Positions 26,566 through 34,304 of a stretch of DNA of 34,304 nt are shown one piece after another. The notes under the pieces are model-generated. The model made no database searches. It had not been told where the DNA came from and saw only the letters and a program-made list of their open reading frames with translations. This DNA is from an uncultured bacterium. Its GTDB lineage: Bacteria; Bacillota_I; Bacilli_A; RFN20; CAG-826. The translations under genes were made by a program, and so were the position numbers. Within the stretch, counting starts at the first letter, position 1. Every line of letters begins with the position of its first letter. Location of the stretch: positions 1 through 34,304 of the forward strand of contig CASFQA010000002.1 of NCBI GenBank assembly GCA_949296775.1, written 5' to 3'.

Positions 26566-28668
26566 ATGGAAAAAACCTTTCGATTCAAAAGGCCGTCCAG
26601 AAAATGGAGGTGGCTTTTATTTTCGGGCATCGCCAGCAGTTTTGCCATTGCTGCTTTCGGGGCGTTGAACTATAAACCAAACCTCGTTGTCGCCGAAGCG
26701 GAAACCACTACCGAAACAACCGAGGACGGCAATGATGCCACGTCCGATTCAAATTCCGGAACCGGACAAACCGGCGCTATGTCCTACATCGAAGGCAAAC
26801 AAATCACTGAGATCGGCGAAGCTAAGCTAGGGGCGGGTTATTCAGAAGAAACCATGACTGACGCGGGAAACAATTTCTACACCACGGTCACGGCCAATAC
26901 CCACACCCCATACATGCAGACCTTCACGATCTCTTTTTCTTCCCAAACAACCACCTATGTCGATACTTTGGGTCAAGTCTTCCTTACTATCGATGATTCT
27001 AATTTCGTAAGCGACACGCCAGTAAGCGACGAAAACGACCCTCTGCCAGAATTCAACGCGCAAGTTTTCCGCATTGAAACCGGCCGGCGCGATAATCCGG
27101 ACATTTATATCCCAGCAAGAGAAACCAAAGCTGGCTTCTTCGTGATGAACGTAACCGGTATTTTTTCCGGCGCGGTAAGCGAGGAATACACTGAGGCGAT
27201 TGAAAACATTTACATCCCCTCGGAAATTGTTACGGCAGCCGAAGGGGCCTTAGATGTCGCTAACCCAAATTGCCAAATTCACTTCGAAGCCGATGCGCTG
27301 CCAGAAGAATTCGATCCCGCCTACACCAATCTTCCTGAGGAGAACATCCACTTTGGGGTAGAACTGCCGTACAACAAAACCAACTACATGGTTCGGAACA
27401 CCAATAAGGAAGGAAACCAGACCGATAATTTTATGATGGGATTCGACGCCGGCGACGAATCGCCATATAAACCCCAATTGCTCAACGTCACGTATGATTT
27501 AGTCAAAGGCGGCACCAGAACCACTTATAATCGGGATTTGCCTTTGAGCTTCGGCACCTATAATTCCTATTATGATGCGATTGGAGAAAGGCTTGGATCC
27601 TACGCCCTAAACCGCACGGTCTCCATTCCGGTTGAGGCGGATGAGGAGATTGATCCGACATCATTGGTTTTCTCTAACATTTACCAAACCGACGCTTTAG
27701 AACGCCCATTCAGGCCAAATACCGACGGGGTTTGCTATTATTCCATTGCCCGGCCAGTCTATAGCAACGAATACGATTCAAATGAGTTCCTCACCATCGA
27801 ATTCGACCACGTCGCCACTTTTGCTGGTTATACCGCCATCTATCTTAAGTCTGAACAATTCCCTGATATCTATAAAATTGTTAACCCAACAATGTATGAA
27901 ACGGCAAAGCGATATCTGGATGAGGATTCAGCCTATATTCGGTTTGCCTTCAATACCGTCAACTCGATGGTTTACAACCTTTCTTACGAGCACAACGGTC
28001 AACTTATAGAGACTCAGTTTACCGCCAGCGCCAAATCCGATTCCTTTGAGATCAACGCTAAACCAATCGGTTTCCTGTTTAAAAACTCCGATATTGGCGA
28101 GGGGTTCTCCGCAGAAAATCTGAAATCGTTTGGCTTTGAAAACTTTGCGGTCCGAGTTGACGTCATGCTCCGCAGCTCAGCCGAAACGCTTGGTCGCACC
28201 GCTTCCACCATCTCCTTTGGACGTTACAATATCCTTGATGATGACCAAGATTTTAACCTAACCAACGTTAACTCCGGCCTCATCTGGACTTTCATTATCT
28301 ACACGATCATCGTCGTCGCTATCGCCATTAGCCTTTATATTTATAAACTCAATCGGTTCAAAAACGACGAGTTCCGGCGCCTAAAGCCGAAGCAATTCAT
28401 CAAAACCGGCATCTTAGCTTACGTATTATTTGGCATAATCACCTTCTTCATTGCCTTCTGTTCGGTCCGCTGGGCCTTCCTGACGAATTCCTTAGTCGTC
28501 TTTAACCCCGCCGACCCGTTCGTAATCGTCTTCGGCATCATTGCCATTATTGCCACCGGTTACTACATCCGCTGGCTCGCGATCGCCATCAAGAATGAAA
28601 AAGAACGCCGTAAGGCCATCAAACTTAAACTCGATTCCGATATCAACGACGATGACGGAACGAAATAA
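26566..28668 (+). CDS. Large membrane-anchored surface protein, function unknown
   Basis: A 700-residue protein. A basic N-terminus (RFKRPSRKWRW) precedes a hydrophobic segment at about 17-37, then a Thr/Glu/Asp/Ser-rich linker (about 44-70). The long outside region (about 70-560) is polar, beta-rich by eye and Tyr/Asn-rich. Three C-terminal membrane helices lie near 565-590, 610-636 and 648-675, followed by a charged cytoplasmic tail. No Cys lipobox is seen, so it is a membrane-spanning rather than a lipid-anchored protein. I recognise no family. It ends 19 nt before the ABC ATPase gene, whose start has an internal SD, so it is probably the first gene of the sugar-importer operon and may bind or present substrate. 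Confidence 0.8.
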   Translation: MEKTFRFKRPSRKWRWLLFSGIASSFAIAAFGALNYKPNLVVAEAETTTETTEDGNDATSDSNSGTGQTGAMSYIEGKQITEIGEAKLGAGYSEETMTDAGNNFYTTVTANTHTPYMQTFTISFSSQTTTYVDTLGQVFLTIDDSNFVSDTPVSDENDPLPEFNAQVFRIETGRRDNPDIYIPARETKAGFFVMNVTGIFSGAVSEEYTEAIENIYIPSEIVTAAEGALDVANPNCQIHFEADALPEEFDPAYTNLPEENIHFGVELPYNKTNYMVRNTNKEGNQTDNFMMGFDAGDESPYKPQLLNVTYDLVKGGTRTTYNRDLPLSFGTYNSYYDAIGERLGSYALNRTVSIPVEADEEIDPTSLVFSNIYQTDALERPFRPNTDGVCYYSIARPVYSNEYDSNEFLTIEFDHVATFAGYTAIYLKSEQFPDIYKIVNPTMYETAKRYLDEDSAYIRFAFNTVNSMVYNLSYEHNGQLIETQFTASAKSDSFEINAKPIGFLFKNSDIGEGFSAENLKSFGFENFAVRVDVMLRSSAETLGRTASTISFGRYNILDDDQDFNLTNVNSGLIWTFIIYTIIVVAIAISLYIYKLNRFKNDEFRRLKPKQFIKTGILAYVLFGIITFFIAFCSVRWAFLTNSLVVFNPADPFVIVFGIIAIIATGYYIRWLAIAIKNEKERRKAIKLKLDSDINDDDGTK

Positions 28669-28687
28669 ACAAGGATAGGAGCTAGTT

Positions 28688-30613
28688 ATGGAAATCAGAA
28701 TCAAGGACCTGACCAAGATCTTCCCGGGAGACGCGAAGAAGAACATCCGTGACACCGTTGCGGTCAAGGATATGAGCTTCGTCGTTCCTGATGGAAAATT
28801 AGTTGGCTTGCTCGGACCTTCGGGATGTGGCAAATCGACCACCCTGTATATGATCTCCGGCTTGCAGAGCCCCACTTCTGGCGAAGTTTGGTTCGGCGAC
28901 CAAGAAGTCACTAACCTCGCTCCGGAAAAGCGCGGCATCGGCTTAGTCTTTCAAAACTACGCCCTTTACCCGCATATGTCGATCTATAAGAACATCGAGT
29001 TCCCGCTTACCAACCTTAAGGTCGAAGTCCCCCTCGTTACGTTCTTCAATTTCCATCTTACCTATACCTATAACCTAAAGAAAAGCGACCTGGTCGAAGG
29101 CATCGCCAAATCGGTCATCGCCCTCGCTAAGCGAATTGGCTTAAAGAAGCGGAACGTCGCCGTCAGCTATGAACAAGCCGATGCTAAGCTAACCCTTCAC
29201 GTCGACTTACTTAACGTCTCTCAAGTCGTGGCCGATCTCTACAAGAAGAATTTCCCGTTGGTCATCGAGAACGCTGAATTAGTCGAGGAGAAATCCGAGC
29301 AGACCAACGAAGCCCTTTACGACGCCTCTTTCCGGGCCACCGTCAACAAGGAAAGCGACTCGGAAATGCTCGACATCCTCTATAAAGGCAACCTCGGCAA
29401 GAAGTTCAACACCGCCACCATCGACGAGACCATCAAGGCCATCAAGGCCATCATCCATAATCACGGCGTCTCCGAAGGGGTTATCATCTCCCGCCTCCAA
29501 AACGGCGAATACGAGCTCATGGCCCGGATCGTCAAGGTCCGTCGCGCCGATTTCGAAGCTACCATCAACGAATTAAACGCTGGCGCCGCCTTCTCCTCTC
29601 ACGTTGTCTCCATCACCAACGTGAGAAACAGCGAGCTGACCATCCAATTCAAGAAACAATTCGCCTTAAAGCGTCTTTCCATCTCCGACTTCAAACTCTA
29701 TTACTCGGAAGGCAAAACCAAGGTTTACTTCCGCCTCCACAAAGTAACCAAAGAGGTCGCCGAGGATTCGAAGGTATTCCTCACTAAGGAATTCGACCTC
29801 TCCGATATCTCGATGGACCTAACCCAGGCCATCGCCCACCGCCGCCTAACCAAAGAGGAACGGCGGGACATCGTCTATGACGCCGCCAAACTCGTCCAGG
29901 TCGATGAGTATTTGCAGCGTAAGCCCAATCAGCTCTCGGGCGGTCAGCAGCAACGGGTCGCCATCGCCCGGGCCCTCGTCAAGAAACCGAAGGTCCTCCT
30001 CCTCGACGAGCCTCTTTCCAACCTCGATGCCCGGCTTCGGCTGCAAACCCGGGAAGAAATCCGCCGCATTCAAAAGGAAACCGGCATCACCACCGTCTTC
30101 GTTACCCATGACCAAGAAGAAGCGATGTCCATCTCCGACGAAATCGTCGTCATGAAGCTCGGCGAGATGCAGCAAATCGATGCCCCGCAGAACGTCTACA
30201 ACAACCCGGCCAACCTCTTCGTCGCCATGTTCCTCGGCACCCCGCCGATCAACGTCTTCAAAGGCCATATCGGCGATGGTCAAGTCAAAGTCGGGGACGA
30301 CGTCGTCTACGAAAACAAAAAATGCAAGGCCCTTAAAGAGGATAAAGACGTTTATGTCGCCATCCGTCCCGAAGGCTTCTCTATGGATAAGCCCAAAGAG
30401 GGTCAAGGTCTCCACTGCAGCGTCGAGATGATTCAAATCCTCGGCCGCGACATCTCGATCGTCGCCAATAACTCTGCCTGCACCAAACCGACCTTCAAGG
30501 TCATCATCTCGGCCGAAGACCAAACCAACGACACCAAGCTTTGCTTAACCGTCAAGCCGAATAAGATGTTTATCTTCGACGGCGAAACCGAACAAAGGAT
30601 CTATCTAGACTAA
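28688..30613 (+). CDS. Carbohydrate ABC importer ATPase (MalK/UgpC/MsmK type) with a ~275-residue insertion
   Basis: 641 residues; ordinary MalK-type proteins are about 370. Nucleotide-binding elements are complete: Walker [10 protein letters not shown] (43-51), Q-loop [16 protein letters not shown] (Q89), signature [15 protein letters not shown] (416-430), Walker B VLLLDEP (436-442), D-loop SNLDARL and H-loop TVFVTHD (H474). The C-terminal part (about 515-641) is the OB-type regulatory domain (IRPEGFSM). Residues about 108-385 are inserted in the helical subdomain between Q-loop and signature; they include [15 protein letters not shown].. and repeated beta/helix patterns. A comparable insertion is known to me in Mollicutes MsmK homologues. 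SD AGGAG precedes ATG. Confidence 0.93.
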   Translation: MEIRIKDLTKIFPGDAKKNIRDTVAVKDMSFVVPDGKLVGLLGPSGCGKSTTLYMISGLQSPTSGEVWFGDQEVTNLAPEKRGIGLVFQNYALYPHMSIYKNIEFPLTNLKVEVPLVTFFNFHLTYTYNLKKSDLVEGIAKSVIALAKRIGLKKRNVAVSYEQADAKLTLHVDLLNVSQVVADLYKKNFPLVIENAELVEEKSEQTNEALYDASFRATVNKESDSEMLDILYKGNLGKKFNTATIDETIKAIKAIIHNHGVSEGVIISRLQNGEYELMARIVKVRRADFEATINELNAGAAFSSHVVSITNVRNSELTIQFKKQFALKRLSISDFKLYYSEGKTKVYFRLHKVTKEVAEDSKVFLTKEFDLSDISMDLTQAIAHRRLTKEERRDIVYDAAKLVQVDEYLQRKPNQLSGGQQQRVAIARALVKKPKVLLLDEPLSNLDARLRLQTREEIRRIQKETGITTVFVTHDQEEAMSISDEIVVMKLGEMQQIDAPQNVYNNPANLFVAMFLGTPPINVFKGHIGDGQVKVGDDVVYENKKCKALKEDKDVYVAIRPEGFSMDKPKEGQGLHCSVEMIQILGRDISIVANNSACTKPTFKVIISAEDQTNDTKLCLTVKPNKMFIFDGETEQRIYLD

Positions 30614-30624
30614 GAGGTACCCCC

Positions 30625-31650
30625 ATGGCAGAAGCAATGGTCAAAGAAAAACCAAGCCTCGGGTACCACGAGGAGAAGACGGATACCGTCATTCGCCTCG
30701 TCTCCACCCGGAAGCGGAAAAAGGAATACCAAGTCACCGGTATTCAAGACATCGCCAGCGAGAACAACTGGAAAGCCTGGCTTTACCTTGCCCCAGTCAT
30801 CGTCCTGATCGCCGTCTTCCTTTTCTACCCCCTTATCAACACCATTTTCATCGCCTTCACCGAGAATTACCGTTACTCCCAAGGGACATACGATGGCTTC
30901 ACTTTGAATAACTTCGGTATCATCCTGGGCCTCACGTCAACGGATATCGGAGCGACTGAAGTCAACTTCTCCCGTTACGCCATCCCGAACACCTTCATCA
31001 TCGTCTTCATGACGGTTCCGGTCTCGACTTTATTGGCCTTGATCATCGCGGTCGCCTTAAACTCGATTAAATGGTTCCAAAAGTTCTTGCAGACCGTCTT
31101 CTTCTTGCCCTACGTCACCAACGGCATCGCCATCGGCATGGTTTTCGCCGTCATCTTTGATCAACAAGGCATTGTTAACTATATCTTCGGATCTTCTACC
31201 CAGTGGATATACGGGGCCGATCGTTGGACGGCTATGGTTCCGCTATGTATTTACATCGTTTGGAACTCCATCCCATTTAAGATCTTGGTCTTGCTCTCGG
31301 GCTTACAAGGCATCGACAAGCAATATTATCAAGCGGCCCAAATCGACGCGGCCGGCCACGCCAAGACGCTATGGAAAATCACCGTGCCTTTGCTGTCGCC
31401 GCAAATCCTATATCTACTCGTCACTTCCTTCATTGGCGCTTTCAAGGAATATACTTCCATCGTCGCTATCTTTAATGGCCCCGGCACCACTCAAGGCTCT
31501 TACAATATGATGACCATTGTCTATTACATTTATGAGAACCTCAGTATCAACACCTCTTATGCAGCGGCCGCGGCGGTCTTCCTGTTCGTCATCATCTTGA
31601 TCTTCACGTTCTTGCAGTTCGCCGTCGGCAAGACGAGGGTCCATTACTAA
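30625..31650 (+). CDS. Carbohydrate ABC importer permease, MalF/UgpA type
   Basis: A 341-residue inner membrane protein with about six helices. The first is near 52-74 (AWLYLAPVIVLIAVFLFYPLINTIFIAFTENY). The EAA loop that docks the ATPase is YYQAAQIDAAGHAKTLWKITVPLLSP, near residues 234-259. A polar N-terminus of about 45 residues precedes TM1. It starts 11 nt after the ATPase gene with an AAGAGG SD. It forms a heterodimer with the next gene's product. Confidence 0.95.
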   Translation: MAEAMVKEKPSLGYHEEKTDTVIRLVSTRKRKKEYQVTGIQDIASENNWKAWLYLAPVIVLIAVFLFYPLINTIFIAFTENYRYSQGTYDGFTLNNFGIILGLTSTDIGATEVNFSRYAIPNTFIIVFMTVPVSTLLALIIAVALNSIKWFQKFLQTVFFLPYVTNGIAIGMVFAVIFDQQGIVNYIFGSSTQWIYGADRWTAMVPLCIYIVWNSIPFKILVLLSGLQGIDKQYYQAAQIDAAGHAKTLWKITVPLLSPQILYLLVTSFIGAFKEYTSIVAIFNGPGTTQGSYNMMTIVYYIYENLSINTSYAAAAAVFLFVIILIFTFLQFAVGKTRVHY

Positions 31651-31662
31651 GGAGGGGAGAAA

Positions 31663-32649
31663 ATGGAAAACGTTTTCAAAAAATTCCTTAAAAAAGAAGA
31701 AAAGCCTGCCTTAGTTGAGAAGCCGAAGATTGTCCTCTCAATCGAAGACGCCGGCAAAACCGTCGATGCCATCAAACGCAGCCAAAAGATTGGCCACATC
31801 GTGATGATGGTTATCACCTACATCTTCATCCTTTTCTTGGCTTTGATGATGGTCTTCCCCTTCTACTGGATGATCATCACCTCCCTCAAGCAACGGACCG
31901 AAATCATCGCCACCACCCAAACATTCTTCCCGTCGGTCGTCATGTGGAGCAACTACGTGTACGTCTTCCAAGTCTTTGACTTCGGAACCTACATGCTCAA
32001 CACCATCGTCGTTGCCATTTTCTCAACAATCGGCACTTTACTGACTACCATTTTTGCCGCCTTCGCTTTCGCCCGACTCAAATTCAAAGGAAGAGAGCCG
32101 TTGTTCATGCTCTTCTTAATGACCATGATGATTCCGGGCGAAATGATGGTCATCTCCAACTTCGTCACCGTCGCCTCATTCGGCTGGATCGGCACCGGCC
32201 AAACCTTGATGGATGCCTATGCCGCGATGATCGTTCCATTCTGGATCTCAGTCTTCTATATTTACTTGTTGCGGCAGAACTTTAAGCAAATTCCAAACGA
32301 GCTTTACCTAGCCGCGAAAGTCGACGGCAAGTCCGATTGGTCCTTCCTTTGGAAAGTCATGGTTCCGTTGGCTGCCCCGACCCTCATTTCCATCACCATC
32401 CTCAAATTCATGGGCACTTGGAACTCCTACGTTTGGCCGGAACTCGTCACCTCGGTCGACGAATACAAACTCATCTCCAACGGTCTACGCGGAGGGCACT
32501 TCGTCGACAACAGCTCGGGCGCCTCTATTACCGAATACGGGTATCAGATGGCCGCGACCGTCTTAGTCACCGTCCCGCTCTTCTTGCTCTTCGTCTTCTT
32601 CCGTAAATACATCATGCGTGGCGTTGGCCGCGCCGGCATCAAGGGTTAG
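31663..32649 (+). CDS. Carbohydrate ABC importer permease, MalG/UgpE type
   Basis: A 328-residue inner membrane protein with about six helices: TM1 near 45-70, later GEMMVISNFVTVASFGWIGT and PFWISVFYIYLLRQNFKQIP. The EAA loop is LYLAAKVDGKSDWSFLWKVMVPLAAP, near residues 214-239. A 40-residue charged N-terminus precedes TM1. A strong AAGGAGGGG SD lies 12 nt after the previous stop. It is followed by a hairpin spacer and the binding protein. Confidence 0.95.
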   Translation: MENVFKKFLKKEEKPALVEKPKIVLSIEDAGKTVDAIKRSQKIGHIVMMVITYIFILFLALMMVFPFYWMIITSLKQRTEIIATTQTFFPSVVMWSNYVYVFQVFDFGTYMLNTIVVAIFSTIGTLLTTIFAAFAFARLKFKGREPLFMLFLMTMMIPGEMMVISNFVTVASFGWIGTGQTLMDAYAAMIVPFWISVFYIYLLRQNFKQIPNELYLAAKVDGKSDWSFLWKVMVPLAAPTLISITILKFMGTWNSYVWPELVTSVDEYKLISNGLRGGHFVDNSSGASITEYGYQMAATVLVTVPLFLLFVFFRKYIMRGVGRAGIKG

Positions 32650-32671
32650 AAACCCATTAATTAGGTTCATC

Positions 32672-32704
32672 CGCCCGATACTTGATCGTTAGGATAAGCG
32701 GGCG
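32672..32704 (+). promoter_or_regulatory. Intercistronic hairpin before the binding-protein gene
   Basis: CGCCCG (32672-32677) pairs with CGGGCG (32699-32704); the inner CTT/AAG adds three pairs. No T run follows. In many sugar-ABC operons a hairpin at this point stabilises or separates the binding-protein mRNA so that it is made in excess; that role is inferred here. Confidence 0.4.
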
Positions 32705-32741
32705 CGTGAATAAATCGACACGTTCATTAAGGAGGAAAATT

Positions 32742-34304
32742 ATGAACCAAAGTCGTAAAGCGAAACTGATTCCGCTTCTGGCGGCAGTTACGTTATTAGC
32801 CGCTTGTAACAGGACAACCTCAAGCAGCTCTTCAACCCCCGATCCCACCGGATCCGAAACCCCGTCCGAATCCAACACCGACAAGAGCACCAATACCGAT
32901 ACTGGTTCTGGGGCCGGCGAGTACAAGCCCTACTTCGGCGAAGAATACAATAGCAACAAAATCACGATCAATGTCTGGACTACCGCTGGTGATCAACAGC
33001 AGACTCAGCTGAACAATTTCGTCACTAAGTTTAAGGAAGTCGAGCCGAACGTCATCGTCAACAACGTCAAACAGTCTGGCTCCTATGATGATTTAAAAGA
33101 AAAGATCATCACCGGTTTCGCCGGCAACGACTATCCCGACCTCACCTACTGCTACCCCGACCACGTCGCCGAATACATCTACTCTTTCAAAGCTGTGGAT
33201 TTGACCGAGTATATCGACGACCCCTATTACGGGTGGACCGCCGAGGACAAAAACGACATCATCCCGGCTTTCCTTGAGGAAGGATCAAAGTATTCGACCC
33301 CAGGCATCTACTCAGTCCCGATGTCCAAATCGACCGAAGCGATGTATTACAACCCGGTCCTGGTCGGTTTAGACGTCTCCAGCGTTAACGCCACCTTGAA
33401 TGGCAACGGCGTCATCACTGAATCTTACCTCAACAGCCTGACTTGGGACGAACTCCTCGACAATTTGGCCCCGACCCTTAAGCAATACGCTAAGAACCAA
33501 ATGGATGCCGGCGAAACCCCAATCTGGGACAGCTCTGACACGTATTCCGCCATCGTCGGCTATGACTCCGACGACAACCTATTCATCACCTTGGCCGAAC
33601 AGTATGGCTATGGCTATACCGCCATCGACGAGACCACCGGCAAAGGCAAGGTCCTCTTCGACAACCAAGGCATGAAGGATTTAATGAAGAAGCTCAACGA
33701 AGCCTATCAAGACAAACTCTTCATCACCAAAGGGGCGGCCAACAACGAATACATCAATACCCGCTTCACCAAAAAGCAAGTCCTCTTCTCCATCGGCTCG
33801 ACTGGTGGCGTCAACTACCAGTTCGACGACGAAGCCCCGATGGACGTCCGGGTCGCTCCGGTCCCGCAGGCCGCCAACGGCGCCAAAAAGGCCCTTATGA
33901 GCCAAGGTCCCTCAATGTGCGTCTTATCCCACAATAAGGCCGACGGCACCATCGACAAAGATCGGATCATGGCCACCTGGCTGTTCTATCGCTTTATGGC
34001 CACCACTGAGAACTCCGCTCAATGGGCTCTTCTCTCCACTGGTTACATGCCGATTCGCGAATCCTCTTACACCACTTCCCAATTCATGAACATCACCAAC
34101 CTCGAGGGCAAGGAAGAGGCCACCATCGACATCCTCACTGCTCGGAACCTAATCTATTGCTCTGACCCCGATACCACCGATATGATGTTTACCTCCCCGG
34201 TCTTCGTCGGCTCCTCGGCTTGCCGTTCGGCCGCCGGTGGCATCGTCACCCAAAGTTTGGTCGCCGGCAGCAGCCTAACCGACGATTCCCTCAACAAAAT
34301 CTTC
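32742..34304 (+). CDS. Extracellular sugar-binding lipoprotein of the ABC importer (partial, runs off the window)
   Basis: 521 codons are open from ATG at 32742 (SD AAGGAGG) to the end; the stop lies outside. Residues 1-22 are a lipoprotein signal with lipobox L19-A20-A21-C22 (LLAAC). A Ser/Thr/Asp-rich linker follows (about 24-60), then the solute-binding fold: ITINVWTTAGDQQQ, FVTKFKEVEPNVIVN, FAGNDYPDLTYCYPDHVAEYIY and SVPMSKSTEAMYYNP, the latter typical of the hinge strand of the SBP_bac_1 family. It captures substrate outside the membrane for the permeases. The ligand cannot be read from sequence. The protein is longer than the usual 400-450 residues. Confidence 0.93.
   Translation, partial: MNQSRKAKLIPLLAAVTLLAACNRTTSSSSSTPDPTGSETPSESNTDKSTNTDTGSGAGEYKPYFGEEYNSNKITINVWTTAGDQQQTQLNNFVTKFKEVEPNVIVNNVKQSGSYDDLKEKIITGFAGNDYPDLTYCYPDHVAEYIYSFKAVDLTEYIDDPYYGWTAEDKNDIIPAFLEEGSKYSTPGIYSVPMSKSTEAMYYNPVLVGLDVSSVNATLNGNGVITESYLNSLTWDELLDNLAPTLKQYAKNQMDAGETPIWDSSDTYSAIVGYDSDDNLFITLAEQYGYGYTAIDETTGKGKVLFDNQGMKDLMKKLNEAYQDKLFITKGAANNEYINTRFTKKQVLFSIGSTGGVNYQFDDEAPMDVRVAPVPQAANGAKKALMSQGPSMCVLSHNKADGTIDKDRIMATWLFYRFMATTENSAQWALLSTGYMPIRESSYTTSQFMNITNLEGKEEATIDILTARNLIYCSDPDTTDMMFTSPVFVGSSACRSAAGGIVTQSLVAGSSLTDDSLNKIF

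Overview
The window looks like chromosomal DNA of a low-complexity Bacillota lineage related to Bacilli, Mollicutes, RF39 or Erysipelotrichia. Four observations support this: the ribosomal gene order is that of Bacillus; rpmD (L30) is missing; a sugar-ABC ATPase carries the large internal insertion I know from Mollicutes MsmK proteins; and TGA is used as a stop (rpmJ, prs, queT) while Trp is TGG, so it is not a code-4 Mycoplasma. The taxonomic placement is inference. The ribosomal block is visibly G+C-rich, and the accessory stretches (about 15.6-16.9, 20.4-22 and 24.3-28.7 kb) are more A+T-rich.

Layout. (1) 2-73: the C-terminus of an unknown + strand gene, convergent with the next block. (2) 15436 down to 243 (- strand): a fused S10-spc-alpha operon, rpsJ to rplQ, with secY, adk, map, infA and rpoA, ending in a UUCG-tetraloop terminator. 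It has a promoter and a structured leader upstream of rpsJ. Its infA copy is broken by a net 19-nt loss. Eight of its ribosomal proteins carry long charged or Ala/Lys-rich tails. (3) 15.6-16.9 kb: an XRE-MNT / HEPN toxin-antitoxin pair, flanked by two 67-bp copies of a palindrome-rich operator, with a third degenerate copy further downstream. (4) 20.38 down to 16.91 kb: a preQ1 salvage and queuosine operon, queT-tgt-queA-queH, behind a promoter and a preQ1-I-like riboswitch that appears to mask the queT ribosome binding site. (5) 20.43-21.81 kb: a decayed AAA/DUF4143 ATPase pseudogene preceded by a 32-bp-period repeat. (6) 23.5 to 21.97 kb: a small kinase-fold protein followed by prs. (7) 23.78 kb to the end (+ strand): a P-loop kinase, two RDD-like membrane proteins with large outside inserts, a 700-residue membrane protein of unknown function, then a complete carbohydrate ABC importer (ATPase with a roughly 275-residue insertion, two permeases, and a lipoprotein binding protein that runs off the window).

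How it works together. The first block is translation, secretion and transcription housekeeping. The queuosine operon imports preQ1, exchanges it into tRNA and finishes the base; its switch senses preQ1. The last block takes up a sugar or oligosaccharide, and the 700-residue protein immediately upstream is probably co-transcribed with it.

Several genes that begin transcription units have a -10-like box only 7-8 nt before ATG and no Shine-Dalgarno, which suggests leaderless mRNAs. Genes inside operons have ordinary SD sites. The most interesting leads are the infA lesion, the repeated TA operator, the leaderless-start pattern, the ATPase insertion and the unknown membrane proteins beside the sugar importer.
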